Assembly: GCA_003260075.1 (NCBI GenBank)
Contig: QLIY01000129.1
Location: forward strand, 124,001 to 188,000
Direction of reading: 5' to 3'
Length of the DNA: 64,000 nt
Source of the DNA: Phallusia mammillata
Taxonomy: Eukaryota; Chordata; Ascidiacea; Phlebobranchia; Ascidiidae
The notes beneath the pieces are model-generated. The model was not told where the DNA came from, did no database searches, and was given only the letters and a program-made list of their open reading frames with translations. A program made the translations under genes and the position numbers. This document shows, piece by piece, positions 32,771 to 44,679 of this stretch (within the stretch, counting starts at the first letter, position 1; each line of letters starts with the position of its first letter).

Positions 32771-35620
32771 AATTATGCCGCTACTCTAAACAACGCAATT
32801 TGATATCTTTCTGAAATAATAAAAAAGTTTATTTTTAAGTCTCATGAACTCATATAACAGTAAACCCCTATAAGATGGCACATGGCAAGAAGGTAATTAT
32901 CTTATAAGTTAAGTACACTGTTACAAGCTAATCATTAATTTTGCCTTTAGCTACAAATTCTTATTCTGCACAATACAATGACAGTTCCAACTCTTTTTGC
33001 AACAGTTTCCTTTAGTTATAGAGAACACAGTATTGTGTCAAAAACTCAAATTTTATGAAACAAATTATATTAGATTTTAAAGCAACACTAAAAATGATGT
33101 CATTTGATGTCGTTTTCAGTTACTCTACAATTAAGCCAGTTGTAAATTGATTTCACTTTAGCCCGAGCACGACAGTGTTTTGTCAAGTTTGTTTATCAAA
33201 AAATCACAACTTAGGAAAAACACTTTTTGGAGCAAAAATACGCAGAAAATCCCCGCGTTCGCTGTTCATCGACGTTTTACTTGACCGCCGTCGGCAGCAC
33301 AGATAGAAAAATTAATAAATTCTTCTAGTTCAAAAATTAGGACACAAAGGGACTGCGGTAATTCCTTGTGCTGGTCTGTGGAGTAAACAATTCCCCGCTT
33401 TAAACTGAAGCCTTTGAACAGGTTAAATTTGCGTTAATTAAACGGTATGGTTTATTGACCCTTGTGAACTGGACTCTTTTTAAAGGTGCCGACAGGTTTT
33501 TGGAACGGTTTGGGCATTTTATAGAATTATTGAAAAGCAAGTGCCTTACATTTCAACGTCCATTACTGAGGTGCATTTTAATGTCGTCTTTATGCCATTG
33601 TCACCTCGTTGTTTACTTCCGACCATTCAATCGTGGAGGGAATAATTAGGATCACGATTTGCGATCACGTGACCTGTAAATACACCTGCGTCATTGAGTT
33701 GTTTTCTTGCTGCGTTCTTAGTGCAGAGTTGGGTTTAATTTTTTTTGCGATTCCTGTTTATTCATGTTAAAATGCAAACATATAAACTGGCTTGTAGTTT
33801 GTTGTTGACTAAATAGCATGAATATTTATAACTTTAATCGCTGATCGAAAATCGAAATGCTGAACTTAACGCCCCTTTTCATTTGTTTAATATTTATATT
33901 GTTTAGTAAAAACGTTTATAGCATGCGGATGTCTAGTTGTACATTTAAAGCATTATAATTGTTCCATATATGTTGAGCAAGAGATCATCAGTAACACAAA
34001 AACCTATGGCTGCCATGTTTGACAAATTGTATGCAAATTAGTGTGATTTGGGGCTAGTGTTTTTTTTTTGTGCCTGGTTTTACCACCTGCCTTGGTTTTG
34101 CATTGTAGTGCCCATGTCATCTAAGTTTTAGTTTTTATGTTTTTGGGCTTAAACCAATTTGTATGCAGAAAGCCAGAAATAAATATTTATTTTCAACTGT
34201 GTGTTTTTGGACACAGTACTAGCTTAAATGAATAGAAGATATTGAAATTTAAATCATATCATTTCCCAGTAAACATGTTTAAATTGGTGTGGATTTGTGC
34301 TAGGAGCTTTGTTCTTATGGAACATGCATGCATTCTGTTTGACTTTAAATTATTGAAGTTTTTTTGTAGAATTTTTATTGTGCCACCTTTTGAGGTACTT
34401 AAAAGATATTGCTTTGCTGCAGGTTTCATATAATCAAGTAAATTGTTAAAATCAAAGTTTTGTAGCGTTTCTGTGTTGGAAAGCTACCAGCCTACTTTCT
34501 GTGGCATATAAGAATTTTACCAGAGAAGGTATTCACTAATTAAATTAATATGCTCTGAAACAACATATGGCTAGTACATTTATATTGTTTAATAAAATGT
34601 ATTTTGATAGGTGAAACGCATCAAATTTGTATACAATGTAAGCGCTAGAGTTCCTTCAGAAATCTCGAAAAAATCGAGTCTCGATTCTCGAGAAATAAAT
34701 AAAAATTTCTCGAGAAAAATTATGTCATGTATCTTAAACAAAAAGTAAATGCGACTCCTCTTATTACGTGCATTTTTCATTTCAACTCGCCTCTAGAGCG
34801 GACTGGGCTCATAACTTTCTTATTTTGCTTCCAAAACAGCGATTTTTAACGTGCGTTGCCGCTAAACTTTCACCTTTCCCAGGCAGAAGTCACACCTGGT
34901 TGCGTAAGATCTATAACAGTCGCGTCGTTTTTGGCTGATTTGCTAGCGAATCACTACTTGTGATCGCTACTAGAAGCGAAAAAACGTACAATCGGAAATT
35001 TTTTTGTTTGTTTTTGTTACAAAAGTGGCTTAAATAAAAATTTCGAGACTCTCGAGATTCTCGAGAAATGGATTTTTAATTTCTCGTTTCTCGAGAAACG
35101 AAAAAGTCGAGAAATAGAGGAACCCTAGTAAGCGCTAGGTCCAACTCATGCCATTCTATCACCTTGTTTTGGGTTGAGAGTGATGCCAAATGAAATTTCT
35201 AAACACATAGATACATTTCTTGAACCAATGACTTTTAGTCAACTACTTGGTTGACATGGCATGGTTGTCTTTGGATCACAGAATGTTTAATGTAGAATTT
35301 GTGATAAACAACATTTAAATTCAGTTTTATTACTATCCACTCTTAATTTGGTTGTATAATCCGATACAAATGGCATTGTTAATGAAATACAACCTTAGCT
35401 ACACTATGCACAGTTTTGAATAATCTGAGACGCTGATTGGCTTTGATTTTTTTTATTCTGATGACCTGATGATGACAAAATTAACTGTCGAAATGTAGTC
35501 CTGTTTTATACACAATTATTGTCTTTGATTTTGCTCAAACACAATTAAAAAAAAATGCTGGTTGAATTAAAGTAATGATGTGTATTAATTAGTCTTCAGA
35601 TTTTTACCTATTGTTTTTTA
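32771..35620. promoter_or_regulatory. Intergenic region between divergent PAXBP1 and TRAF3IP2-like genes
   Basis: No gene is visible in this 2.85 kb. At about 33663-33674 the string GATCACGTGACC holds an extended E-box (TCACGTGAC) of the type bound by MITF/TFE or USF factors. It is about 0.9 kb from the PAXBP1 start and 2 kb from the first TRAF3IP2 coding exon. A hAT-like element fills 34646-35127. Untranslated first exons of either gene could lie here. Confidence 0.4.
34646..35127. mobile_element. hAT-like element with TAGRGTTCC ends
   Basis: The ends TAGAGTTCC and GGAACCCTA are inverted, and the 8-base flanks GTAAGCGC (34638-34645, 35128-35135) are identical. The interior near both ends is rich in CTCGAGAA repeats in inverted arrangement. 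No ORF is present. Confidence 0.87.
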
Positions 35621-38600
35621 GTGCCTTAGCACAGTGGAAGAGAAATGAGTCAATCAGTTGGAATGATGAATGGTGGATACAGCAGGGTAGTGCAACTTGA
35701 AGCTGAGCCAGAAGATGAACAACCCCCTTCAGTAAGCTATAAATAATCTGGATACTAAGAACTATACAATCAATTAAATCAGCTGATAGCTTTGTTTTGC
35801 CCAGGAGTTTTAATTAGCATTCATTTTTTTAATGGACCTAGTAAAATACATTATGTTTTAGTTGTATCAAATAAACACATAAAAAGGAATTTTGGACAGT
35901 ACTCTATAATATTGGTTTAATCACGAATTGCATGGCCCTAGGCATAGTTAAACTGCAATAGCACCAATATCTAACAACATACACATTTTTTAATACTTAG
36001 TCATCAACACAGTGCATACACATTGCTACACCTGACCTATTTTGTGTATAAGATATTTTACATATTTTATTGATTGTTGATAGTCTCATACTAATACTAG
36101 GTACCAGTTGGAGTAAAATATTACATGTAAGATACATATAAAATAATTTTCTGAGATGTTTTAATTGTGATCCATTTTAAACAGTGTATATTTATTGCAG
36201 AATGACTACAGCAATAGAGTAGTGGAGACAGCACTTAACATGGCAATGTCGCGTCAACCAGTTCAACACCCAGCTGGAAATGGAAGTCCTGAGCACAGCC
36301 AAGGTCTCATGGGTAGGTTTTTTCAATTTGTTTATCTTTTTACTTGTATAAATTCAACTGGTATTTGAAACTAACACATAAACAAATAGCACAAGACAAG
36401 CTCATAAAACTAGCGTAGCATGTGAAATTTTATCATGTCATTTTACAGGAATGCAAAGGTATCCCCAACAGGTTCATTTGCCTCCACACATGCCATACCC
36501 AGTAAATCATCAGCAAGGCCCCAGTTCAAACCCCTCAGTGGAGTATTGTCACTATCACAGCAACCAGGACAGCCAATCCTTTTTTCTTACGTCCTACAAC
36601 TCAGCAAACGGTTCAACCACAGGAATGGTGCAACCTGGGTCAAATACACATGTCTACTACCCACCAAACCGGTCAATGTCGAGCCCTAATCAAGTTCAGA
36701 TGGGAGATCAGCCAGGATTAGACCGTTTAACAAGACATCAGTCCACACCGACCAAATTAGTCCATAAATCGGATGATAATAGATTTATGGCTAATGCTTC
36801 TGCAAGTAGCAGCACCACCAGCCTTTCGCAATATGGTACTTTGTCCGGGGGGGGGGTGATCAGCCAGGACTAGACCGTTTTACAAGACATCAGTCCACTC
36901 CGACCAAATTAGTCCATAAATCGGATGATAATAGATGTATGGCTAATGCCTCTGCAAGTAGCAGCACCACCAGCCTTTCGCAATATGGTACTTTGTCCTA
37001 CAAGTGAGTTATAATAATTATATTATAATAAAAAAGTCCACTGAAATGCCCATATTTCAGGTAACTCAATTCACATTCTTATTAAGACATCTTATTTAGA
37101 TATTGACAGTTTCGTTTGAAGATAGACTAATATATCTATACTATATGTATATATATGTGTTATTCAGTATGATACCGATGATCGGCAGTCGGCACTCAAA
37201 AAGGCCAATAACCGATATTTTAAGCAAATTTGTGATCTGTTAAATATGGTTTCTGTGTTTTTGAAATTATATCTTTTCCGTAATGCGCAAAATTTAATTA
37301 ATTTATTGTCCTAAAATGGGGGGGGGGATTTTTATATATATGTGTGTTATTCAGTATGATACCGATGAGTCGGCACTCAAAAAGGCCAATAACCGATATT
37401 TTAAGCAAATTTGGGATCTGTTAAATATGGTTTCTGTGTTTTTGAAATAGTATCTTTTCCGTAATGCGCAAAATTTAATTAATTTATTGTCCTAAAATCT
37501 GGGGTGCGCATTATGCATGGGTACAACAATTTTTGAAGAAAATCTCCCTCGAAATAAAACTTGAAATCACACCTTTCTTCTTGTTTGTTGTCAATCGCGC
37601 ATCACATTCAGCCATCCTGCNCTGCCCAACACACTTAGTCGGTAAAATTCATAATTGACGACACATTGTTTGATGCGATGTTGCAATCCTTGATGGTGTG
37701 TTATTGTCAAATATTGTTTGTTTTTTAATCTCCATCAGACCGTGGATATCATATGGAGGCTGACCTCTGTATGTCATTACCACCTGTTTATTTACAACAA
37801 CTAAAAAGATCATTTTTCAATTAAAATTTAAAACATAAACAAAATGAGTAAGGTAACCCAGGGAAAGCAAACAAACCGGCAAGTTGTTTCATTGTTACCC
37901 TATTAGAGCGTATTTAGAGTTTTCACCTATTAGAGCAGCACCAGATTATGGCAACAGTTGTTCTTCATGTTCTCCTGTGACATAGCTTCTTTTGCTGTCA
38001 TATATTGTAGAGATTTCACTTAAGATCCACTCACAAGGGACTGATGAGAGTTGCATACAAAAAACCTTTTGCTTGTTTTGCAAGAAGCTTAAAGCATTCT
38101 TTATTGTGTTTCCACCACTGTATCAGGTCCCCTTTATGCAATTACTAGGCAGCAATTCAGCAGTGGGAGTTGCAGGCAGTGAATGGAACATGTCGTTAAA
38201 ATTGAAGCAAAAGATATGCTTGCTATTAGGAGCCTTTTATAATTTTATCCCAGCTTCCCGTTCCTTTCTACTACTTTCTTAGAGAGCTGGATCCCTTGGG
38301 TGTATTCTTATGTGGCCTCTTCTATTTCCTCTTCCATCCATTCTTTAGCCTTGCTGGGTGTTGTGGAACTAGAGAATGCATAACTAATATATGGAGGATA
38401 TAAGAAACAGAGTAGCAGAACAGTTTTTGTATTCTTCACTTTAAATAACAATCTTTGTTGAGACTTCCTCATTGCTTGTCTAAGCGTTTAAATGCCTTTT
38501 GTAAAGGGAAGGACCCCTTATGATCTCAAAGAAGCTTCCTCATTACAAATGAGCATTAAATAATGCATGATGTTGTTCATTACCTAAAAAGGCTTATCTC

Positions 38601-41600
38601 CTATCGAAAAAAGAGTCTCAATTAAATTGTACATACCAAATTTTTATGCTTATAGACTAGAGAATTGTGAGAGCATGTTTTAGCACCGGCATTCTTGAAA
38701 AATTTGCAATGTAGAGTTTCTCTTAGTTGGTATAGTCGGCCAGCTGCAGGGATTTAGTGGTGCAGCAGAGGTATATATTCTCATTTTCTGCTTCATTTCA
38801 TTCACAAAACTTTAAGCCACTGTTTTGCAGCACAATGACTACATGATCTTTGCAAATTTGCCACTCAAAGTGATAAATCCTGAGATGAGCCACATCTTGA
38901 TTTTTTTTTTGTTTTTTTCTTTTGGTTGAGCCCCCATGCTAATATATCTTTTACACAAGTTTAATCCAAACTTTGTTAAAAAGTGGCACCGATAATCGGT
39001 CTATCCCTAGATTTGTCGAAGTGTTTTTACTAATACTGTTGTCTATGGTTGTATAAGTAACTGCTTGATATTTAGTGTTAAAACTGTGGTTGTGTTTTGC
39101 ATTGATCAGATTTAACATTAAGCTTGATTCTTTTGGATAAGGAATTGAAGATGTCAAGTAGGCAATATATATATTCTATAAATATCAACTGATTTTGTTA
39201 CTAGGAAAATATTGTCCATTCTTAATTGTGCCTGATTTAATTTTATCATTTGTTTTTTCCAGTGGCAACACACCTGGTCTTGACAACATGACAGGTCTGC
39301 AGCAATCTCTTACAGACATAAGTCGACCAGATTCTATTGAACCGACTGCACAGGCCACAAGAGGTGGTAAACGACACTCCACAGAATCTGACACATGCGA
39401 TGAGTGAGTAACTTGTATTTTTGTGTGGAATTTGAAGTGTGGCTATGTTTTGAAAGCTCCGTAAGTGGGAATGATATGTCTGTGAAGGTTTTACGATGGG
39501 CAACATATTGAAACTAAATGTGCAATATTTGATGGACTAGTAGTTAAACTATCTTCAGTTTTTCTATATTCGCAATTTTAATATATCTACTTGATGTGCT
39601 GTTGACATTAAACAGGTATATAGTCAGAAAGTTGGGTGTAAAAGTGTGGGGGGGGGGGGGGTAGTTAAACTGTATTCAGTATTACTTTATTCTCAATTTT
39701 AATATATCTACTTGATGTGCTGTTAGATTGACATTAAACAGGTATATAGTCAGAAAGTTGGGTGTAAAAGTGTGGCTGTACTTTTTTAAAGGATATTTCT
39801 TTTAAATTGACTGTTTGCCATTCATAGTACTCCATGTGCGTTGAAAATACTATCATTGTTGACATTGGGTGGTTTTAAGTGTCTGAAGTATACAGCTCAA
39901 TGACTTGCTTAGGGCTGATAAGGTTGTACAGCCATGTGGACAGATTTATATTAATCTTTGTTGAATGTTTTCTTGATGTCGAAGAGTAAAAGCTTTTTGT
40001 AGGGAAAATTATCAATGTTGGACTGGTTTGATTATAGTTTGTGGTTACTAGTTATGATTGTTTTAAAGCATGTGTATAGAATATTCAGTTTACCAGGAAA
40101 AACTTTTGTCAGAAATGGAATTTTTCAATAGGTCTTAGTGCAGTTTCTTAGTGTAAAAAGAAGTTTCATTAAAAACAACTGTACCTATCCAGAAACTGTC
40201 CTGAACCAATGTGCACTTACTGAAGCGTCAGTTTAGAGCAGTGGTGGCCAACCTATGGCACATTGCATGATTAGAAAGGGTGCATTGCCTTCTTTTGATC
40301 ATCATGAAAATCAAATTAATAAACTAATAAATAAATAAAGTAAGCCAGCCCTATTAATTTTATATACGTATAGTTTATCAGAGTTATTTTTTACTTAATA
40401 GTTCTTATTTCTTATTACTATCCTTCTCATGCAAAAGTTGTTTCTTTCTCTTTCTCTCTATATACAAGAAGTAGTCATAGAAGGTGGGGTTACGAGACAT
40501 TTATGGCGCATCAAACACAGTATGTTAAAAAGTTGGCGAATGGTATGTAGAAGGTTGGCCACCCCTGGTTTAGAGTATACATTTTATCAAAATTTGTTTT
40601 TGTTTTAAAATTGTTGACACAAAGACTAGACCAGTGCATATATTTTGTTTATTAGTCAGTAAAGTTTTCCATGTGAAAGTTGTTTGGTGTTTTCACAGGC
40701 ATCTCAAGCTATTAGGGAAATATAACTTCCAACATGGGAAAGTTGTCATGCCTTATCTAAGTAGATGTGAAACTAATTAATGTGCATAAATTTGGTTACT
40801 GTCATAGCTATGGTGAAACTGGGTAAGAGAAAAAAAATTGGAACCTAAGTGACCATTACTACACTGGTGTTTCATGTGTTAAGTTGTTATAGTCAACGTC
40901 ACAGGACTTTCTTGATTTAATCAGTAGCCTAAGGCAATGGTGATATAATTTGAAAAGTTGTAGTGAACTTTTGCCTTGTCGTAGTTGTGTGTGTGCTGCC
41001 CAAGCTATGGGAAGGTTTGTCGTTTTGCTGTTTGCCTATTTTTGTATTTCAGTCTTGTAACTGTTGGTATTTTTTATCTGTTTTTGCAGTATCAGTTTTC
41101 GCACTGTAAATCCGAGTTACGAAGATTCTGAATGCAGTGCTAGTCAATCGAATCATGCAAGGGCGGGCAATGTCATGCAAAGGGATGATCACATTAGCAG
41201 CATTTCAGTGAGTTGATAGGAAATTATTATTTTGTCACACTTTTAAATCATTAATACTGAATTACTACGTGTATTTTGCACTTTGAATTGTTTTTGTTGT
41301 CTAACTTTTCCAATCAAAAACAAAACAAGAGTAACAAAAACAATATCCTAACATCCTAATAATCGAGTTTGTTTGAGTTATAAATGGAAATCATATTGGA
41401 AATACAGTAAACCTTGGTTAATCCAGACCCGTTTGGACCAAATTTTTTCTGAATTACGTGAAGATCTGTATTAACCAAATCCGGTTTAACCGAGGTTTCA
41501 GCTATCTGTATTGGTTTTGTACAACTTATAATTTCTGGTATCTAAGGAGTTTAGTGGCATGCGATTGTCAGTAACTTATCAATCTTTCAAAAACAGCTAA

Positions 41601-44600
41601 TAGCAAGAGATGTAAACACATACTTATGTTTCAGGCCAATATTCCTCAACACCTAAACTCTGGATCGAACAACATGACCAACTCCACCCAGCCATACTCA
41701 CCTACGCCACCTGGTGGATCCGATTACAGGGTTCAAAGGTCGCAGTCAAGAACTTCAGCAACTGGAAAAAAGCCAAAAGCAACAGGTAACGAAATCAATT
41801 TGAAATACATTGCTTAGAATAAATTGTAGTTCATATGAATAAGATACTCATGATGCTGTTGAGGTGAAACATAATGCACATCTTAAAATCTTAAGGACAA
41901 ATGGCTTAATGTTTTTATGAACTTAAATACAATAGACATAAGGATCAATATCGTTTTCATCCACTAATCAAAGTGGTCTGAGACCTCTCTTTTAGTTTTA
42001 AGTTTTAATTTTTTTTTTTTTTTTAAGTACAGTATACTGAATTTTTAGTTCATTATGATTTTAGCCACAAAAATAGGAATGTACACTTTTAAAATTTGTA
42101 GTGTTTTTTTTTAAATTATTATTTCCAATGTTAAATAAATTAGTTTGATTGATGTCATGCTGTTTGCCTATTTTTATAATAATTATTATTCCCGCAAATA
42201 ATTGCCACACAGATATTAACCTTTCAAATCACTTCATTTATCACTAATTCCAAGTATTGTTGGACAGCCTAATTTCAGCCTAATATAGCAGAGGTCTGCA
42301 AATACTGTCTGCCCTTGCGCTCCTGCAATCTGCAAAGTCATGAGCAATTGCTTGACTCATCGCCCTTTACAATGTACACCAGCTGTTGTTGATATGCATC
42401 AACTTCGTGCTGGCATTGCTGCAGGATTTTCAGTCAATGGTTGATTGTTTTCCCATGCACATACAGGAAGTTACACTACTTGCAGTAAATTCAAGCGACA
42501 CATAATTTTAATTGCCTAATTGCCTATCTTTTGTCAACAAGACTTTGGTGTGTTAAGGGACACGGGTTATGTGCTATTGTTGCATCTTTAGTCGTTAAAG
42601 TTTTAGTCGTGACATGACTCATGTGATTAATGTTACCAATTCAACGCTCACTAATTTTTTTCTCTTGGCTACTAAAAAGGGTTGATTGATTTATCCACAA
42701 TGTAGTTTTCATGCAATATTGTCACATAGCTACAGTTGCATTGCTACAATCTTACAATGTGAAATAAGGCATTCGGTTGGCCTAGCGTTAAACAAATAAA
42801 TACTATTATGTGATTCTACTTGCCTATGTCTTGTCATGGAACGTTTAAGAGACTGGCTTTATTAGGTACAATGCCTTTAATAGGCCTGGTGTCCTAGGAA
42901 ATATTATTTAACACTCAATAAAATAAGTGGTCACTGTATATATTCGATTGTAAGCTACGACTTAAAAAACTTTTTTTAACCTACCTCAAGTTTGTGTGGC
43001 TCATATTGAGGGCGGCTTTTTGATTCATTTTATGTTTTAATTCATCTTGTGTAGATTTTATATATCAACATAGGTTCTACTAGGTACAGTTATCTCTTTG
43101 ACAAATAAATATGGGAAAGTAGTTTTACCATCTTACAACAAAAAAGTATTATAAAACAATAGTTATTAACATGCGGCTTACAATCAAGTAAATAATACAA
43201 TTGTGAAGTATTATGTCTTTGAGTTTGTATGTCCTTTTTTGCAGTGTTTATCACCTATGCTGGGGAGGTAAACAACCAACGGCACATCCGAACTGTGGTG
43301 CAAATTGCACAAACCCTGGCCAAGAACAGCATCGAAATAAGTGTGGATATGTTGGAAGAAAATATGAGGTCTATGAGCATTTCAGAATGGCTTGAAGAAA
43401 AAATTACCAGGGTACCACATTGTTTTTTTTTATGACAACTGTAACTCAAAACTTTGATGTGTATTTCATGACATGATCAAGGGCTCCTGTCTAAAGCCTG
43501 ATCTTCTTGGGACTGCATTGTTTGTTTGTTTTGTATTCTAACTCTAAACTTCTGTGTATATCTTATAAGGTGGTCAGGGATTATAGACTTAGATTAAATC
43601 CGGGGTCACCAAACTATGTCCAGCAAGGTTTATCTGGTCAGCGACTTTATTCTTGGTCTGCCATATTGTACTCATAACTTTGTAACATTCAAAAATTATT
43701 TGACTCCCTGCGAAGTTTTTCTGCAACGACATGTAGTATTAATTTTACCAGTCTCATATGATTATTGCTCGGAAGGGGGGGGGGGGAAATTATTTTACTC
43801 CCTTCAAAGTTTTTGTGCAATGACATGTAGTATTAATTTTACCAGTCTCATATGATTATTGCTCGGAAGATAAGACTAATTTCAAAAATAGCAGTCATAT
43901 CATCACACCTTAAATAGTATTGTAGAAAGAGCTTATCTTTGCTGCCCTATAAAAAACACCTTGCGGGCCAAGTTTCATCCGCGTAAGAGGGTGCAAACTA
44001 TTCTGCCCTTGCGAATCATTATTTACCTCATCCAGGCCGCTGTAAAAAAGTTTGGTGACCCCTGGATTAAATTAGCACTGTGTCATAGATTCTATCCTAT
44101 CTTGCATGTACTTGTAAAATATTATCAACACATTTTTTGAAGCTGTTTGTTTTTTTGCAGTGTGATTTTGTCCTGATCTGTATAAGTCCTGGTTATAAGC
44201 AGATGATTGATATGGAGGATGGGAACCCGATCGACTACAGAGAACAGACTCTCAATACAAAATACATATATCGACGAATTCACAATGAATACATCAGAAA
44301 TGGGTCAAAAAATTATCGTTTTATCCCAGTGTTGCTGAGCGACGGAAGACGGGTATGCATACTGATTAAATTCTTCAATTGCACGGCAAAATTTCTGTGC
44401 AATACCATGTCAACACTGTCTTTGAAATACTGTTTTATGTAATAATATCTCACATTGTTTCAATTCCTCCATTTTGTTTAGGAGCACATACCTCATTGGC
44501 TTTGCGACACAAAAGTTTACTCCTGGCCTAAAGACTATGAGGACATTATATTCCGACTGTACCGAATGGAAAAATATGTGAAGCCGCCACTCGGTGAAAT

Positions 44601-44679
44601 GCCCACGCACACCGTTGAACAATACTCAAGTTTCTCATTAAACCCTGGTACAAGCAACAGGTCAAATCCCAGAAGTTAA
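35621..44679 (+). CDS. TRAF3IP2: TRAF3IP2-like (Act1/CIKS) adaptor with SEFIR domain
   Basis: Act1 is the cytoplasmic adaptor of IL-17 receptors and binds them by SEFIR-SEFIR contact. Coding exons are 35645-35731, 36201-36312, 36449-37003, 39263-39403, 41090-41207, 41635-41785, 43245-43411, 44161-44352, 44482-44679. The long N-terminal part is low in complexity (S, Q, P, N). SEFIR starts near residue 338 with VFITYAGE and continues IDYREQTLNTKYIYRRIHNE, FIPVLLSDGRR, EHIPHWLCDTKVYSWPKDY and a PPLGEMPT tail. Exon 3 is the problem. As written it contains a direct duplication with a 10-base G run (36847-36856) that forces a frameshift and a stop at about 36871. Reading one copy only gives 403 coding bases, keeps phase into exon 4 and yields 522 residues. 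The ATG opens MSQSVGMMNGGYSR. The locus is followed by a second SEFIR unit. Confidence 0.88.
36700..37003. repeat. Direct duplication inside TRAF3IP2 exon 3, joined by poly-G
   Basis: The segment 36700-36846 recurs at 36857-37003 across a G run. Only the second copy continues into the splice donor (TACAA then GTGAGT). About six of 145 bases differ. The changes are a mix of silent and replacement, as expected of alleles. Confidence 0.9.
37150..37500. repeat. Direct duplication joined by poly-G in a TRAF3IP2 intron
   Basis: The block near TATATATATGTGTGTTATTCAG (37150) to CCTAAAAT (37317) is repeated from 37328 across a G run at 37318-37327. The sequence begins a possible larger element (see 37171-39009). 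Confidence 0.88.
37171..39009. mobile_element. Candidate larger transposon-derived segment
   Basis: Near the left edge is GATACCGATGATCGGCAGTCGG. Near the right edge is GGCACCGATAATCGGTCTATCC. These look like inverted ends of one element. The interior holds no ORF I recognise, and I could not define a target duplication. An undetermined base lies at 37621. Confidence 0.35.
39540..39780. repeat. Direct duplication joined by poly-G in a TRAF3IP2 intron
   Basis: The block beginning TAGTTAAACT and ending GTTGGGTGTAAAAGTGTGG occurs at 39540-39647 and again at about 39662-39775. The G run 39648-39661 separates them. Differences include small indels. Confidence 0.88.
40239..40567. mobile_element. 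hAT-like element, GGTGGCCAACC family, copy 1
   Basis: The ends CAGTGGTGGCCAACC and GGTTGGCCACCCCTG are inverted. The target duplication GTTTAGAG (40231-40238, 40568-40575) is perfect. It lies in a TRAF3IP2 intron. A close relative is at 56597-56898. Confidence 0.9.
42926..43195. mobile_element. Decayed MITE related to the TATTTACTCGATTGTAAGC family
   Basis: The inverted ends TATATATTCGATTGTAAGC and GCTTACAATCAAGTAAATAAT match the family seen at 54225-54526 and 62600-63622, with several changes. It lies just upstream of the first SEFIR exon. Confidence 0.65.
43600..44064. mobile_element. hAT-like element inside the SEFIR region, split by poly-G
   Basis: The ends CCGGGGTCACCAAACT and AGTTTGGTGACCCCTG are inverted. 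The target duplication GATTAAAT (43592-43599, 44065-44072) is perfect. It belongs to the family of 2551-3021. Inside, a roughly 85-base block is duplicated across the G run 43775-43786. It sits in the intron between the first two SEFIR exons. Confidence 0.87.
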
